A stretch of 64,000 nucleotides of DNA from an uncultured Bacteroidales bacterium (GTDB lineage Bacteria > Bacteroidota > Bacteroidia > Bacteroidales > Muribaculaceae): positions 1-64,000 of the forward strand of contig CACYQB010000006.1 of NCBI GenBank assembly GCA_902776435.1. Direction: 5' to 3'. The position numbers were made by a program, and so were the translations under genes. Position 1 is the first letter of the stretch. Each line of letters begins with the position of its first letter. Positions 26,120 through 35,172 of the stretch are shown in pieces. The notes beneath the pieces are model-generated. The model had not been told where the DNA came from, did no database searches, and worked only from the letters and a program-made list of their open reading frames with translations.

Positions 26120-28519
26120 ATGAGCGAGGTCTTCAAGAACATCATCAGCATGGCGCGACGCTTCAAGTTGGCGACAGCCCTTAACGTGATCGGTTTAATC
26201 GTGGGCTTTGCCACACTCTACCTGCTCATGACACAAATCCTTTATCACCTCAACTACAATCACGGGGTGAAGGATTATCAACAGATGTACCGCATCGAGA
26301 CCAATTATGTCTATAAGGAAGTTGATTTCAGCGAACACGTTTGCCGCCCCATTGCCGACGCATTGCAGCATCTCGGCCCCATGGTGGAGTCCTATTCTCT
26401 GGTTCGGAATGACCAAGAGCCCACTTTCCCGTTCTTGAAAGGAAATAAAGAAATTGAGTATGCCTTTAACGTGGGCAACAACACTGCGGTGAGCGCAGTG
26501 ACCGACGAGGTCCTCGATGGCAGTATCGAGTGGACCGACGACGATCAGAGTGGCATCATCATTCCTGCCAGCATCGCCCTCGATTACTTCGGCAGCACCA
26601 AGGTCGCCGGTAAGAACATGATTCTCGTTTACGGCATCCCTGGTGACACTGTAGAGCAGTATCCCCTTACCGTGCGTGGCGTATATGCTGATTTCCCCGA
26701 TAACAGCGAGTTTGCCAATTGCATCTACTCGAATATGGGTGATGAAGATATCCTTCAGGTTAACTACCTCTACCGGTGTGACGTCAAGTTCAAGACACGC
26801 CTCGAGGATCCTGATGCGATAGCCGAGCAGTTAAAACAGGCCATCATCGATGACTTCAACAAGAACATCGCTGACGAAACCGCCAGAGAGAACATTCTCG
26901 AGGAAATGAAGAACCTGAAAATACGGTTCACGCCCCTTGAGGAATCTTACTTTGAGACCAACTCCACCGGCACACGAGGCTATAAGGGCATGCTCTATAT
27001 TCTGGAACTCGCGAGCCTGTTAGTGATTCTCATCGTGGCCATCAACTTCCTGAATTTCACCCTTCTGGAAAGCCCCATGCGCATCCGTGGGCTCAACACA
27101 CGCCTCGTGTTGGGGGCATCACGGCGCTCGCTGCGCCTTGGATTATGTGCCGAGTGCATCATCACCTCAATCGTCTCATGCCTGATTGCATTGCTGCTGT
27201 GCCACTCGTTGTCGCTACTCCAGGAGAGTAGAATCCTGCTGGATGGCACAATCGGCCTGCATTCCCATCCCACACTCGTTTGGGCCACGCTGGGAGTGGC
27301 TGTTATTGTCGGCATTGTCGCCGGCATCTACCCTGCCGTCTTTGCCACCTCATTCCCGCTCGCCATGGCACTCAAGGGTTCCTATGGGCTCACGCCTGCA
27401 GGGCTCAAGTTGCGCACCATCCTCATGTCGGTACAGCTGTTTGTATCCATGTTGATGATTACCTATCTCGGCATCCTGCTATTGCAGAGGAATTACATCT
27501 TCACCTCCTCCTACGGATACGACAAAAACCAGGTCTTTTTCACTCAGATTGATGGTACCAGCGAGGTCAAGGACCAACTCAAGCAGGACCTGCTGAATGT
27601 TCCTGGCGTCGAGAATGTTTCCTATTCAAGCGTACCCTTAGGCACAACCGATTTTCACTACCTGATCAAGACCAAGAAGAACAAACAACACTTCGATTAC
27701 AACTTCCTGTGGTCTGATGACCGCTTCCTGTCCACACTGGGCATTGAGTTGACCGAGGGGCGCGACTTCAAGCCAGGAGACACCGCCGTAGTTATCATCA
27801 ACGAGGAGGCAAACAAGCAATGGAAATGGATCAGCTTGGGCAACAAAATCTCGACCAACCTCGAGGACGTCGAGGGAGATAGCGCAATGGTTATCGGCGT
27901 GTTCAAGGACATCAGGTACGGCACCCTTCGCGTCAACAACGACCAGCCCTATTGCTTCGTCATCAAGGACAATGATTATTTCAATGTTGTGAACGTCCGC
28001 TTCTCGCCAGGCGAATCACTACAGAATGCCAGGCGGCAGGCCGACAAACTGATTAGCGATTATTGCGGCATCCATGTCAAACCGTTGTCCGCTTACGACA
28101 ATGAACTCGAACGCGTTTACCGCAACGAACTCCGCTTTTTCAACCTCGTCTCCATCATCTCTTTCATCTGCATGATCATTACGCTGATCGGGATGTTCTG
28201 CATGACGATGTTCGAGACCGAATACAGGCGCAAGGAAATCGGCATCCGCAAGGTTGCTGGCGCCACCACCCGCGAGATCGTGTGGATGCTGTGCAAGCGA
28301 TACTCGTGGCTGGTTCTCATCTGCTTTGTTGCGGCAATGCCCTTCGCATATCTCTTCGGCAAGATGACGCTTGACTATTTTGCTGAGCACACGCCCATCC
28401 ACTGGTGGATCTTTGTGCTGGCACTGCTACTGGTGGGCTGTATCACCTTGGCCACTATTGCTTTCCAGAGCTGGCGGGCCGGACGTGAAAATCCTGTCAA
28501 CAGCATCAAGACTGAATAA
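26120..28519 (+). CDS. ABC transporter permease, MacB/FtsX type
   Basis: A 799-residue fused permease. TM1 near residues 20-40 (ATALNVIGLIVGFATLYLLM), MacB-type periplasmic domain, a first FtsX block (LASLLVILIVAINFLNFTLL; GVAVIVGIVAGIYPAVFATS), another TM at about 455 (ILMSVQLFVSMLMITYLGIL), a second periplasmic domain, and a C-terminal FtsX block with the typical EIGIRKVAGATTREIVWML. Bacteroidota commonly encode such eight-helix permeases near two-component regulators. The start at 26120 is chosen over 26033 because the earlier frame has no membrane-protein character. ATPase follows after 24 bp. Substrate unknown. Confidence 0.88.
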   Translation: MSEVFKNIISMARRFKLATALNVIGLIVGFATLYLLMTQILYHLNYNHGVKDYQQMYRIETNYVYKEVDFSEHVCRPIADALQHLGPMVESYSLVRNDQEPTFPFLKGNKEIEYAFNVGNNTAVSAVTDEVLDGSIEWTDDDQSGIIIPASIALDYFGSTKVAGKNMILVYGIPGDTVEQYPLTVRGVYADFPDNSEFANCIYSNMGDEDILQVNYLYRCDVKFKTRLEDPDAIAEQLKQAIIDDFNKNIADETARENILEEMKNLKIRFTPLEESYFETNSTGTRGYKGMLYILELASLLVILIVAINFLNFTLLESPMRIRGLNTRLVLGASRRSLRLGLCAECIITSIVSCLIALLLCHSLSLLQESRILLDGTIGLHSHPTLVWATLGVAVIVGIVAGIYPAVFATSFPLAMALKGSYGLTPAGLKLRTILMSVQLFVSMLMITYLGILLLQRNYIFTSSYGYDKNQVFFTQIDGTSEVKDQLKQDLLNVPGVENVSYSSVPLGTTDFHYLIKTKKNKQHFDYNFLWSDDRFLSTLGIELTEGRDFKPGDTAVVIINEEANKQWKWISLGNKISTNLEDVEGDSAMVIGVFKDIRYGTLRVNNDQPYCFVIKDNDYFNVVNVRFSPGESLQNARRQADKLISDYCGIHVKPLSAYDNELERVYRNELRFFNLVSIISFICMIITLIGMFCMTMFETEYRRKEIGIRKVAGATTREIVWMLCKRYSWLVLICFVAAMPFAYLFGKMTLDYFAEHTPIHWWIFVLALLLVGCITLATIAFQSWRAGRENPVNSIKTE

Positions 28520-28543
28520 TAGAAACCAACGACAACCGACGTT

Positions 28544-29233
28544 ATGACAACCGACGCAATGATACAAGTTAGAGATTTAAAGAAAGTGTTCCGCTTCAAG
28601 GAAGGCTATACCGTCGCCTTGGGTGGCATCAACCTCGACGTGGACCAGGGCGAATTTGTCGCCATCATGGGCCCCTCGGGCTGCGGCAAGACCACCCTGC
28701 TCAACATCCTCGGCTTGCTCGACAATCCCAGCGAGGGAAACTACCTGCTGGCTGGCATGGAAGTGGCCAACCTCAACGAGAGCCAGCGCACAGCCCTGCG
28801 CAAGGGACGCATCGGGTTCATTTTCCAGAGTTTTAACCTCATCGATGAACTCACCGTCGAGCAGAATGTGGAACTGCCCCTCAAGTATATGGGCTTCTCG
28901 GCCGACGCGAGGGCCAAGGAAGTCTCCGAGGCACTGCGCCGCATGAACATCTCTCACCGCGCCAAGCACTACCCTAACCAGCTATCAGGCGGACAGCAGC
29001 AACGCGTAGCCATTGCTCGCGCCGTGGTCTGCAAGCCCGAACTCATTCTCGCTGATGAGCCCACGGGAAATCTCGACTCCAAAAATGGCAAAGAAGTGAT
29101 GGAACTCTTGGCCAGCCTGAACGATGACGGCACCACAATCATCATGGTCACACACAGCCAGCGCGACGCCGCCTACGCTCACCGCATCGTCAACATGCTC
29201 GACGGCTTCCTTGTCGAGAAAACCGAACTCTAA
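28544..29233 (+). CDS. ABC transporter ATPase, LolD/MacB type
   Basis: A 229-residue ATPase. Walker A is GPSGCGKTT, the Q-loop region GFIFQSFNLIDELTVEQN, the signature LSGGQQQRVAIARA, Walker B ELILADEPTGNLDS and the switch His in IIMVTHSQRDA. It partners the permease just upstream. LolD/MacB-type ATPases power mechanotransmission or lipoprotein/peptide export, not classical import. No HlyD or TolC-type gene is in the operon. ATG at 28559 is a possible alternative start. Confidence 0.92.
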   Translation: MTTDAMIQVRDLKKVFRFKEGYTVALGGINLDVDQGEFVAIMGPSGCGKTTLLNILGLLDNPSEGNYLLAGMEVANLNESQRTALRKGRIGFIFQSFNLIDELTVEQNVELPLKYMGFSADARAKEVSEALRRMNISHRAKHYPNQLSGGQQQRVAIARAVVCKPELILADEPTGNLDSKNGKEVMELLASLNDDGTTIIMVTHSQRDAAYAHRIVNMLDGFLVEKTEL

Positions 29234-29263
29234 CCCCCCTCTATCAGCACATCATCAATACAC

Positions 29264-29290
29264 AAGCATTGCACGACAGCAATGCTTTTT
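29264..29290 (+). terminator. terminator of the ABC operon
   Basis: AAGCATTG (29264-29271) pairs with CAATGCTT (29280-29287), followed by a T run. Confidence 0.85.
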
Positions 29291-29310
29291 CTTCGTCCCC
29301 TAAGGAATAG

Positions 29311-29329
29311 GTGTAAAAAAATTTGACAG
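29311..29329. promoter_or_regulatory. palindrome site C1
   Basis: GTGTAAAAAAATTTGACAG. Its centre, 29320, is 88 bp from the edge of a TAATTTAG box (29401-29408) before the protease gene. Confidence 0.72.
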
Positions 29330-29333
29330 AACA

Positions 29334-29352
29334 GTGTAAAATATTTTTACAC
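29334..29352. promoter_or_regulatory. palindrome site C2
   Basis: GTGTAAAATATTTTTACAC is a perfect inverted repeat starting exactly 23 bp after C1. It is AT-rich, so this copy alone would be weak evidence; the offset supports it. Confidence 0.72.
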
Positions 29353-29444
29353 TATTAAAAAAAGAAGCAAAACTTTGATGCACACATTATTAATTTAGCC
29401 TAATTTAGCATCAAACAATTATTAACCATTGAAAAAGTCTTATT

Positions 29445-32400
29445 ATGAACAAAGTAATTATTCTTGGCTTCATAGCTGTGCTATTTAGCATCAGCGCCAT
29501 TGCAAATGTTAATCAGAAACTATCTGGTTCAACACAACTGTTTATTGCTGAGAGGGACGGCCACATTTCTCTCGATATGAAAATTGATGGTCCCACCTTA
29601 CCAACACGTGCGCCATTACTGCGCGCCCATCAGGTGGAGCGTGTGATAGCCCCGTCCCGAGTCGTTAATGGCGTCAAGATGGTGTCAGCCTTTATACACG
29701 TCGATCCCAATGCTACCGCTCAAATTGAAAGCTTGGGTGTTATCATTCAAGAGCGTTTCAAGAAATTTGTGGTTGCTATGATTCCTGTTGACAAGATCGA
29801 GAGCGTTGCTCAGATTGCTTCAGTCAAGCAAGTGAATGTAGCTCGCAAGGCAAGTTTACACACCGATATGTCCCGGTTCTACACCAAGACGCTTCAAGTT
29901 TTGGATTACAGCAATGCTATTGCATCTGGACTGCCATCTGCTTTCAAGGGAGAAGGCGTTGTGGTTGGCGTAATCGACACTGGTATCGATTTTCAACATG
30001 CAATGTTCATGGATGACAACGGCAACTCTCGCATCAAGCAAGCATATGTCATTAATGATTCAGGTTCTTTTGATTCCTATACTGGCGAGGCGATTTATTC
30101 ACTGACAACAGACAACAGTGGGGAGTCACATGGTACACACACGTCCACAACGGCAGCAGGATCTGATCTCACTTATAATGGCATCAACTATGGTGGTATG
30201 GCACCCGAGGCAGATCTCGTACTTGTTGGTTTAGGCGAGGATTTATATGAAACATATATCGCTATGGGCATCAAATATGTTTTTGAATATGCCGACAGTC
30301 ATGATATGCCTGCTGTGTGTAGCGTTAGCATAGGTAGTATGTGGGGACCGCATGATGGTACCGGTGAAATGAATGAGTTATTCGCCGAATATGCTGGCGA
30401 TAACCCTAACCACATTTTGGTGATGTCAGCAGGCAATCACGCAAGTTACTCACCAAATGATGGATATGTGTATGTCGAGGGGGAGGCATCGGCAGAATCT
30501 CCTTTCTGTACCGTAATTAATGGTACCTACAATGCTACAACTGCTCTAGACATCAATAATTATTATGAGGGATACGAGTGCTTCTATAACCGCACACCTG
30601 GGCAGCAGATGGCTTGCAAGCTGCATGTAGTGAACACCCGAGCTAATAAGATACTCTGGACTTCAGATGAAATCACTGAGTTCACTATTGATGACTTTTC
30701 GGGCATCAACAAATATTTCACTGGCCTTCCCGAAGTATATGTCTTTGAGGATGATTTCAGTGGCAAGTACAATGTAATTGTCTATACTGACGGCATGGCA
30801 AAGAAGAGTGGTTACACAAACCCGAAATTTGCGCTTGCTATAAGCATCTATCCTGTCGAGGGAGGCCCTTGCATGATCGACGGATGGGAAGGATATGGCT
30901 ACAACCTGTTTGCAAACTATAAGGGCACAATCGATGACTATGTGTTTATTTCCGGGTCTGACGATTGCTGTATTAGTGATTATGTAGCCAACGATGATGT
31001 GATTTCTGTTGGCGCTTATGTTTCCAAAAACATATATACAGATGTTGATGGCAACACTCTAAATTACAGCTCTTATTATACCGTCAATGACATCGCATAT
31101 TTCTCCTCCTATCAAACCTCTGGCCATGGACCAAGCGGCAAAGCAAAGCCCGACATCTGCGCACCTGGTGCTCTCGTCGTTGCTGGTATTAACCGATATG
31201 ATGCTGAATGGTTTATGGATGCTGATTATAGATATTCTTTAATTTGCGAAGATACAGACCAACCGTTAGGCTGCATGCAGGGCACATCGATGTCAGCGCC
31301 TTGTGTGGCAGGCATTGTCGCGCTGTATTTGCAAGCGGCACAGAGTGTTGATAAGACGCTAAAAACCGATGACATTCGTGACATTTTTGCTCACTCTGCT
31401 ATCACCGATCAATATACGGATCAAAGTAACTTTGGAGCCTATGGCAAAATTAATGCCTTGGCTGGAATTAAGTACATCTTGGGCTCGGCTGAACCTGTCA
31501 TCACAACTGATCTGAGTTCCATAACTATTGAACCAACCTATACCGGCTATGAGGGTTCTCAAATTATACAAGTCCAAGCAACTAACTTGCAGAGCGATTT
31601 ACAATTAAGCCTGTCACCTGGGAATAACGGATTTGTTCTATCTAAATCTACGATTAAACCTGAGCAAGCTGCCGCTGGCGTTCCAGTGACCGTTTATTTC
31701 TATCCCACAACTGGCGGAGTTAAACAAACTACACTAAAAATCCAGAGTGATGGAGCCGAAACCGTCAGCATACCCGTAAAAGGGACTGGAATCAAGTCTG
31801 ATGGTTACATTACTGGCGGGCCCACAAATCTGTCATTTGAGACCCAGGTTGGCACCACAGTGACCCAAACGTTCAATGTTAAGTATTCATATCCTGATGG
31901 CTCTATCATGATCAATAGTGTCGGGGGTGATGGAGAAACAACTCCCAATGAAGATGGCGCTATGCTGATGTTCAGTGATGTTAATGATGAGTTTAGCTGG
32001 ACAAAACCAATCTTCACACCCGATAGTTCTATCAATGATAATTGTCGCCGTAAAGATTTCACACCCCCTATTATTCCTTTCTTGGTAAAAAGCCTTGATA
32101 TGAAGTTGACGGGAGATAACTGTTTTGATGTATCGCCTTCAAGAATCTTATTGCAGAGCGTTCCGTGCAGCAAAACTGTTACCGTTACATATCGTCCTGA
32201 TTGTGTAGGGGATCATGAAGCAGTTTTAACAATCTATCTTATCGGAGGCAAGGCCAGACCACTCACCATCACATTACATGGAACAGCCACAGACCAGCTC
32301 TATGGCGCAAACAATAATGACACCCAAAGCCTCATGAGCACACCGTCTGCAGCATACGGAACCACCGACGTGAATGAATTGGCGATGGATTCAAAGGTCT

Positions 32401-32588
32401 ACGCCAGTGGATTGAACATCATCATTGAGATTCCAATAGAGCAAAGCGCTATTATCAGTGATATCTCTGGACATGCACAACGGGTGAATCTCCAGGCAGG
32501 CCACAACGAGATTCCTGTCAATGCAAGTGGTATCTATATCGTGGGAATCAGAGAAAAGACCACCAAACTGCTGCTCAAACAACAATAG
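29445..32588 (+). CDS. secreted subtilisin-like serine protease (S8) with T9SS-like tail
   Basis: A 1047-residue exported protease. Signal peptide (residues 1-20), then a propeptide-like region to about 145. The triad is visible: D178 in VVVGVIDTGIDFQH, H229 in ESHGTHTSTTAAG and S615 in MQGTSMSAPCVAGIVALYL. A long insertion (about residues 345-520) separates the oxyanion region, LVMSAGNH, from the Ser. Beta-sandwich domains follow, and the last about 70 residues (ISDISGHAQRVNLQAGHNEI, then VNASGIYIVGIREKTTKLLL) look like a type IX secretion sorting domain. It lacks the dockerin repeats of its neighbours. Confidence 0.9.
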   Translation: MNKVIILGFIAVLFSISAIANVNQKLSGSTQLFIAERDGHISLDMKIDGPTLPTRAPLLRAHQVERVIAPSRVVNGVKMVSAFIHVDPNATAQIESLGVIIQERFKKFVVAMIPVDKIESVAQIASVKQVNVARKASLHTDMSRFYTKTLQVLDYSNAIASGLPSAFKGEGVVVGVIDTGIDFQHAMFMDDNGNSRIKQAYVINDSGSFDSYTGEAIYSLTTDNSGESHGTHTSTTAAGSDLTYNGINYGGMAPEADLVLVGLGEDLYETYIAMGIKYVFEYADSHDMPAVCSVSIGSMWGPHDGTGEMNELFAEYAGDNPNHILVMSAGNHASYSPNDGYVYVEGEASAESPFCTVINGTYNATTALDINNYYEGYECFYNRTPGQQMACKLHVVNTRANKILWTSDEITEFTIDDFSGINKYFTGLPEVYVFEDDFSGKYNVIVYTDGMAKKSGYTNPKFALAISIYPVEGGPCMIDGWEGYGYNLFANYKGTIDDYVFISGSDDCCISDYVANDDVISVGAYVSKNIYTDVDGNTLNYSSYYTVNDIAYFSSYQTSGHGPSGKAKPDICAPGALVVAGINRYDAEWFMDADYRYSLICEDTDQPLGCMQGTSMSAPCVAGIVALYLQAAQSVDKTLKTDDIRDIFAHSAITDQYTDQSNFGAYGKINALAGIKYILGSAEPVITTDLSSITIEPTYTGYEGSQIIQVQATNLQSDLQLSLSPGNNGFVLSKSTIKPEQAAAGVPVTVYFYPTTGGVKQTTLKIQSDGAETVSIPVKGTGIKSDGYITGGPTNLSFETQVGTTVTQTFNVKYSYPDGSIMINSVGGDGETTPNEDGAMLMFSDVNDEFSWTKPIFTPDSSINDNCRRKDFTPPIIPFLVKSLDMKLTGDNCFDVSPSRILLQSVPCSKTVTVTYRPDCVGDHEAVLTIYLIGGKARPLTITLHGTATDQLYGANNNDTQSLMSTPSAAYGTTDVNELAMDSKVYASGLNIIIEIPIEQSAIISDISGHAQRVNLQAGHNEIPVNASGIYIVGIREKTTKLLLKQQ

Positions 32589-32600
32589 GTTTCTTATATT

Positions 32601-32650
32601 AATCATTGAAGTGAGGGTAAGCTTGACATCAAGCTTACCCTCAATGATTT
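32601..32650. terminator. bidirectional terminator between convergent genes
   Basis: GAGGGTAAGCTTGA (32613-32626) pairs perfectly with TCAAGCTTACCCTC (32629-32642). AATCATT/AATGATT arms extend it and T/A-rich ends lie on both sides. It serves the protease gene and rlmD. Confidence 0.88.
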
Positions 32651-32662
32651 TTATAATCGTGG

Positions 32663-34069
32663 TTATTTCTTCTCGAGCAGGGTGACGTTCTCGACGTGGT
32701 GGGTGTGGGGGAACATATCCACGGGCTGGATCTCCATGACGCGGTATTTCTCGTCAAGCATGGCGATGTCACGCGCCTGGGTGGCGGGATTGCAGCTCAC
32801 ATAGACCAGGCGCTGAGGCTCGGCATTGAGGATGACCTTGACGACATCCTCATGCATACCGGCACGCGGCGGGTCGATGATCATGACTTCGGGGCGCCCG
32901 TGTTCGGCAATGAAGCCGTCGGTGAGCACGTCCTTCATGTCACCGGCATAGAACAGCGTGTTCTCAATGCCGTTGACACGGGAATTCAACTTGGCGTCCT
33001 CGATGGCCTCGGGCACATACTCGATACCGATGACCTGACGGGCCTGGCGGGCAACGAAGTTGGCGATAGTGCCCGTGCCGGTATAGAGGTCATAGACCAG
33101 TTCGTTGCCCGTGAGGGCTGCCATGCGGCGCGCCACCTTATAGAGTTCATAGGCTTGACGGGAATTGGTCTGGTAGAAGGACTTGGGACCCACGCGGAAC
33201 TTCAGGCCTTCCATCTCCTCCTCGATGTAGTCACGGCCGCTGTAGGTGATAAATTCCTGATCGGCCAGCGAGTCGTTGACCTTGAGGTTGACGACGTAGA
33301 GCAGCGAGGTTATCTGCGGGAAACGCGCATGCACAGCGCTCATCACGTCCTCGATGGCTGCACGGTCGTCCTGGCCAAAGACAATGACCTCCATCACCTC
33401 GCCCGTGCTTGCGGTGCGCGTCATCGTCATGCGGATAAATCCCTGCTGGCCACGGATGTCATAGAAGGAGTAACCCTTCTCGACACAAAGTCCACGTATG
33501 AACAGCCGCAACTCGTTGCTGATGTCGTCCTGCAACCAGCAGCGCTTGATGTCGAGCACCTTGTCAAATGCGCCTGGGATGTGGAAGCCCGCTGCATTGC
33601 GATCGGGAAATTCGGCCCCGCTGTCGAGTTGCTCACGGGTGAGCCAACACTTGTTGCTGAAAGTGAATTCCAGTTTATTGCGGTAATGAGTCGTTACCGC
33701 CGAACCCAGAATGGGGTTGATGGCGGGAATGGGCACCTTGGCAATGCGCTCCATCGCGTCCACCACCTGCTGTTGCTTGCACTGCAGCTGGTACTCGTAG
33801 GGCAGGTGCTGCCACTTGCAACCGCCACACAGGCCGAAGTGCTCGCACATCGGCTCCACACGCAATGGGCTGGGCTTGACCATGCGGTCGATATGCCCCT
33901 CGGCAAAACTGTGCTTCTTGCGGTCAATCTTCAAGTCAATCACATCACCGGGAGCGCCAAACGGCACAAACACTACCAGGTCGTTCCAGCGGCCCAGGCT
34001 CTTTCCCTCGGCTGCCACGCCCGTTATCTCAAAATTCTCAATTACCGGAATATCTTTCTTCTTTCTCAT
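32663..34069 (-). CDS. rlmD: 23S rRNA (uracil-C5)-methyltransferase, RlmD/TrmA family
   Basis: A 468-residue SAM-dependent RNA methyltransferase. An N-terminal TRAM domain (about residues 10-65) precedes an iron-sulfur motif, CEHFGLCGGCKWQHL. The Rossmann core has VYDLYTGTGTIANFVA. Catalytic elements are MIIDPPRAGMHED and VYVSCNPATQARD (nucleophile Cys), with a C-terminal DMFPHTHHVENVTLL. Start at 34069 follows a -7 box, TAATTTTG (34085-34078); codons upstream are outside the transcript. RlmD versus RlmCD specificity cannot be told from sequence alone. Confidence 0.9.
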   Translation of the reverse strand: MRKKKDIPVIENFEITGVAAEGKSLGRWNDLVVFVPFGAPGDVIDLKIDRKKHSFAEGHIDRMVKPSPLRVEPMCEHFGLCGGCKWQHLPYEYQLQCKQQQVVDAMERIAKVPIPAINPILGSAVTTHYRNKLEFTFSNKCWLTREQLDSGAEFPDRNAAGFHIPGAFDKVLDIKRCWLQDDISNELRLFIRGLCVEKGYSFYDIRGQQGFIRMTMTRTASTGEVMEVIVFGQDDRAAIEDVMSAVHARFPQITSLLYVVNLKVNDSLADQEFITYSGRDYIEEEMEGLKFRVGPKSFYQTNSRQAYELYKVARRMAALTGNELVYDLYTGTGTIANFVARQARQVIGIEYVPEAIEDAKLNSRVNGIENTLFYAGDMKDVLTDGFIAEHGRPEVMIIDPPRAGMHEDVVKVILNAEPQRLVYVSCNPATQARDIAMLDEKYRVMEIQPVDMFPHTHHVENVTLLEKK

Positions 34070-34208
34070 TGTGACCGCAAAATTACAAAAATTCCCCGAA
34101 TCCCCCACTCTACCAGCGAGAAATCCCGAGGAAGCCCCCATTTACAAACAGGGGAGATGCAATGCATCCCCCTGAAACCAAATAAACCAAAACCCAATTA
34201 CCTACAGC

Positions 34209-34988
34209 CTATTTCTCCGAAAGCAGCAGGTCGATAAGGGCGGTGACGTCAGCGATGTCAACCGTGCTGTCCTCGTTGACGTTGGCACCATCGCTGTTAA
34301 AGGATGCGGAATTTTCCGTTTTATTGATCAATAAGGCGTCAATCAGTGTGGTAACGTCATCAATATTCACATGGCCATTGCGGTTCACATCACCTTTTAA
34401 CAGGGCCGAGACTAGCGTCTCGATCGACTCAGTGTTGGTGGATTGACCTGAACCGGCCACGCCAACAGCCTCACCTTGAAGTTCGTAGCTATCAACGCCA
34501 TCATTGTCCAAGTCAAGGCCGACACCAGCGCCGAGCAATGTGAACTTGTATGGGAATAAAGTTGAGACGACATAATTGATGGTGTTCTCTACCATGTCAT
34601 TCTTTCCGGGCCTTATCGGTCGGGGATCGATGGGCCGATGAATGACACCGCCATGGCCCGTGTAATCGGGCGCGACAGCATTGCCGTCCTTGACCATATT
34701 CACATTACCCGTTGATTGAGAATGACGGGGAGCGTGGTTTGTGGTGCTGACGCAACTACCACCATTATTATTGTTTTGTGCTTCATCCAGGCTTCCCATC
34801 GTGGAAGTCTCATTGCTTGTCATATCCAATACGGGGAGCAGATTTGCACTACTGTTTGGCAACAGGACATCATCGAGCGCCTCCTCACGCTCACTCAACA
34901 ACTGGCACAGCGACGTCGATGGCAAGAGACCGGCCATCACCGTTAGTGCTGCGCTAGCACTCAGGAGGAGTAATAACAACTTTTTCAT
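34209..34988 (-). CDS. secreted dockerin-tailed protein with PIDPRP motif
   Basis: A 259-residue exported protein with signal peptide KKLLLLLLSASAALTVMAG. The middle is low in recognisable domains but carries VIHRPIDPRPIRPGKND, which matches GKPIDPRPGKPG in the 25690 protein. The tail has two dockerin-like units, GDVNRNGHVNIDDVTTLIDA and a last one ending IADVTALIDLLLSEK. Start 34988 is chosen for the signal peptide. It is under site D. Function unknown. Confidence 0.75.
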   Translation of the reverse strand: MKKLLLLLLSASAALTVMAGLLPSTSLCQLLSEREEALDDVLLPNSSANLLPVLDMTSNETSTMGSLDEAQNNNNGGSCVSTTNHAPRHSQSTGNVNMVKDGNAVAPDYTGHGGVIHRPIDPRPIRPGKNDMVENTINYVVSTLFPYKFTLLGAGVGLDLDNDGVDSYELQGEAVGVAGSGQSTNTESIETLVSALLKGDVNRNGHVNIDDVTTLIDALLINKTENSASFNSDGANVNEDSTVDIADVTALIDLLLSEK

Positions 34989-35046
34989 AATACTGCTCTT
35001 TTTAAAATACAATACTTATTTCTGGAATACACACTGAATCTGGTCT

Positions 35047-35078
35047 CAAATTTAGAGACTAAAAATATAATTCGCAAG
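35047..35078 (-). promoter_or_regulatory. promoter of the 34988 gene
   Basis: Minus strand: CTTG (35078-35075), 20-bp spacer, TAAATTTG (35054-35047). The -33 and -7 words and the spacer length are the same as before the 59297 gene. The edge at 35047 is 86 bp from the centre of site D. Confidence 0.78.
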
Positions 35079-35123
35079 AATAATCACGACTTTTGTCGCA
35101 ATTATTACAATTTTTTTGAAAAA

Positions 35124-35142
35124 GTGTAAAAAATTTTGACAC
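35124..35142. promoter_or_regulatory. palindrome site D
   Basis: GTGTAAAAAATTTTGACAC, centred at 35133. A half-site, GTGTCTAA, starts at 35147, exactly 23 bp further on. The site lies just downstream of the TPR gene stop, so it can only serve the leftward 34988 gene. Confidence 0.78.
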
Positions 35143-35172
35143 TTTTGTGTCTAAATGCCATTCCGGACAGTA

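Noticed and set aside
32696..34237. Long open frame (513 codons) opposite rlmD
   Set aside because: Antisense to a gene with complete catalytic motifs; low-complexity His/Val/Leu-rich translation typical of a shadow frame.
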